From: Hyphomicrobiales bacterium
Lineage (GTDB): Bacteria > Pseudomonadota > Alphaproteobacteria > Rhizobiales > Methylopilaceae
Assembly: GCA_022842205.1 (NCBI GenBank)
Contig: JALHQA010000002.1
Coordinates: forward strand, 1 to 64,000
Length of the DNA stretch: 64,000 bases
Direction: 5' to 3'
The position numbers and the translations under genes are program-made. Positions 62,844 to 64,000 of this stretch are shown in pieces; positions within the stretch are counted from its first letter, which is position 1, and each line of letters begins with the position of its first letter. Under the pieces are notes generated by a model. That model had not been told where the DNA came from, did no database searches, and worked only from the letters and a program-made list of their open reading frames with translations.

Positions 62844-64000
62844 TCAGGCGACGGCCTGCGCACCGGTCGATTTGCGCTTGATGACAAGCTTGTTCAGCGC
62901 CGCGACATAGGCCTTGGCGGACGCAACCAGCGTATCGGGGTCGGCCGCGCGGCCCGTCACGGTCTTGCCGTTCTCGGTCAGGCGTACGGACACCTCGGCC
63001 TGCGCGTCGGTGCCTTCGGTGACGGCATGGACCTGATAGAGCTCCAGCACGGCACTGTGCGGCACGAGTTCGTTGATCGAGTTGAAAATGGCGTCGACCG
63101 GGCCATTGCCGGTGGACTGGACCTTCTTCTCCTCGCCCTCGATGTCGAGCACGAGGGTGGACGACTGCGGGCCTTCGGTGCCGGCGATCACCGCCAGCGA
63201 CTTGACCCTGATGCGATCATCCGCCGTCGCTATCTCCTGATCCACCAGCGCCTCGATGTCCTCGTCGTAGACATTCTTCTTGCGGTCGGCGAGCGCCTTG
63301 AACTGCGTGAACGCATCCTGCAGCGCGTTGTCGCCCAGCTCGTAGCCCAGCTCGCGCAGTTTTTCGCGGAAAGCATGGCGGCCCGAATGCTTGCCCATGA
63401 CCAGCGAGGTCGATTTCACGCCGACCGATTCCGGCGTCATGATCTCGAAAGTCTGCGCGTTCTTCAGCATGCCATCCTGATGGATGCCGCTCTCGTGTGC
63501 GAAGGCATTCCGGCCGACAATGGCCTTGTTGTACTGCACCGGGAAGTTCGACACGGCGGACACGAGCTTCGAGGCACGGGTCAGATAGGTCGGATCGACG
63601 CCGGTCTTGTACGGATGCACATCCGCCCTCGTCCTGATCGCCATGACGACTTCTTCCAGCGCCGCGTTGCCCGCGCGTTCGCCGAGGCCGTTGATCGTAC
63701 ATTCGATCTGGCGCGCGCCGCCGGCAACACCAGCCAGCGAGTTCGCGACCGCAAGGCCCAGATCGTCATGACAATGCGTGGAGAACGTCACCTTCTCCGA
63801 ACCCGGCACATGCTCCAGCATGTAGCGGAACATGGCGCCGTATTCTTCCGGGGTTGAATAACCGACCGTGTCCGGCAGGTTGATGGTCGTGGCGCCGGCC
63901 TTGATGGCCTGCTCGACACAGCGCGCCAGATAATCGAGCGGCGTGCGGGTGGCGTCCATCGCCGACCATTCGACATCATCGACCAGATTGCGCGCCTGCG
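62844..64000 (-). CDS. leuA: 2-isopropylmalate synthase, 3' part
   Basis: The C-terminal part of LeuA, open at the right edge: the visible 385 codons continue past the window. ATTINLPDTVGYSTPEEYG, STHCHDDLGLAVANSLAG (metal His), and GIHQDGMLKN are catalytic-domain marks; the rest is the regulatory domain where leucine acts (STLVLDIEGEEKKVQSTG, then NSINELVPHSAVLELYQVHA). It condenses acetyl-CoA with 2-oxoisovalerate, first step to leucine. In-frame reading continues to the last base with RARNLVDDVEWSAMDATRT before it. Confidence 0.95.
   Translation of the reverse strand, partial: QARNLVDDVEWSAMDATRTPLDYLARCVEQAIKAGATTINLPDTVGYSTPEEYGAMFRYMLEHVPGSEKVTFSTHCHDDLGLAVANSLAGVAGGARQIECTINGLGERAGNAALEEVVMAIRTRADVHPYKTGVDPTYLTRASKLVSAVSNFPVQYNKAIVGRNAFAHESGIHQDGMLKNAQTFEIMTPESVGVKSTSLVMGKHSGRHAFREKLRELGYELGDNALQDAFTQFKALADRKKNVYDEDIEALVDQEIATADDRIRVKSLAVIAGTEGPQSSTLVLDIEGEEKKVQSTGNGPVDAIFNSINELVPHSAVLELYQVHAVTEGTDAQAEVSVRLTENGKTVTGRAADPDTLVASAKAYVAALNKLVIKRKSTGAQAVA

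Noticed and set aside
62844-64000. The Met in WSAMDATRT of LeuA as a lost catalytic residue
   Set aside because: This position varies in alphaproteobacterial LeuA and the metal-binding histidines and other catalytic motifs are intact.

Overview
The window is a GC-rich stretch (roughly 60-65% by eye) of an alphaproteobacterial chromosome, most likely of the order Hyphomicrobiales (Rhizobiales). Evidence is a GPR/RgsE-type polar-growth coiled-coil protein of 1631 residues, a BA14K-family protein, a rhizobial-type Omp31/Omp25-like barrel, a RibB fused to a GTP-cyclohydrolase-like domain without zinc cysteines, the bigR/blh sulfur module and dispersed palindromic repeats of the kind common in this order. 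The genus cannot be fixed from the window.

Left edge (1-2866): a clearly lower-GC three-gene operon on the minus strand encodes a D12-class adenine methyltransferase, a four-helix membrane protein and a DGQHR-domain protein. It looks acquired, it is bounded on one side by a truncated reading frame and two palindromic repeats, and it is the best candidate here for an undescribed system. From 3070 on the DNA has normal chromosomal composition: nhaA, a metallophosphoesterase, an outer-membrane barrel, a nucleotidyltransferase-fold protein, a phosphonate-type ABC importer (phnDCEE) behind a Pho-box-like repeat, slyX, and a TetR-controlled ABC exporter with an HlyD subunit and a perfect palindromic operator.

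15-26 kb: a Bcr/CflA-like MFS pump, a DUF6152/membrane-protein pair, a PfpI/DJ-1 protein, the sulfide/persulfide module (bigR, blh, two half-size YeeE proteins, TauE) with an operator, a stand-alone EAL phosphodiesterase, and an operon of a FecR-like secreted protein with a CHASE2-GGDEF-EAL membrane protein. 26-36 kb: aroC, ribBX, a PRC-barrel protein, two tandem DUF3828 proteins, ycjX-ycjF, lrgA-lrgB, sixA, and a divergent HPt-like protein. 36-43 kb: a 2Fe-2S ferredoxin with a thioredoxin-reductase-like ferredoxin reductase, then the giant polar-growth protein whose central 818 residues are built from about 74 eleven-residue repeats.

43-64 kb: a TetR/SDR divergent pair, a bacterial homologue of archaeal CTP-dependent riboflavin kinase, an Mla-type lipid transport operon (STAS-MlaE, MlaF, MlaD, auxiliary lipoprotein), a dipeptide epimerase, a GT4 glycosyltransferase with an LpxH-like hydrolase, thiD under a TPP riboswitch, a DMT exporter behind a terminator-like hairpin, two tandem free-standing Cache-like secreted proteins, a large secreted protein with one c-type haem motif, tRNA-Lys(CUU), a BA14K protein, a tripartite tricarboxylate transporter (tctCBA), a VIT/CCC1 protein and the 3' part of leuA, which runs off the right edge.
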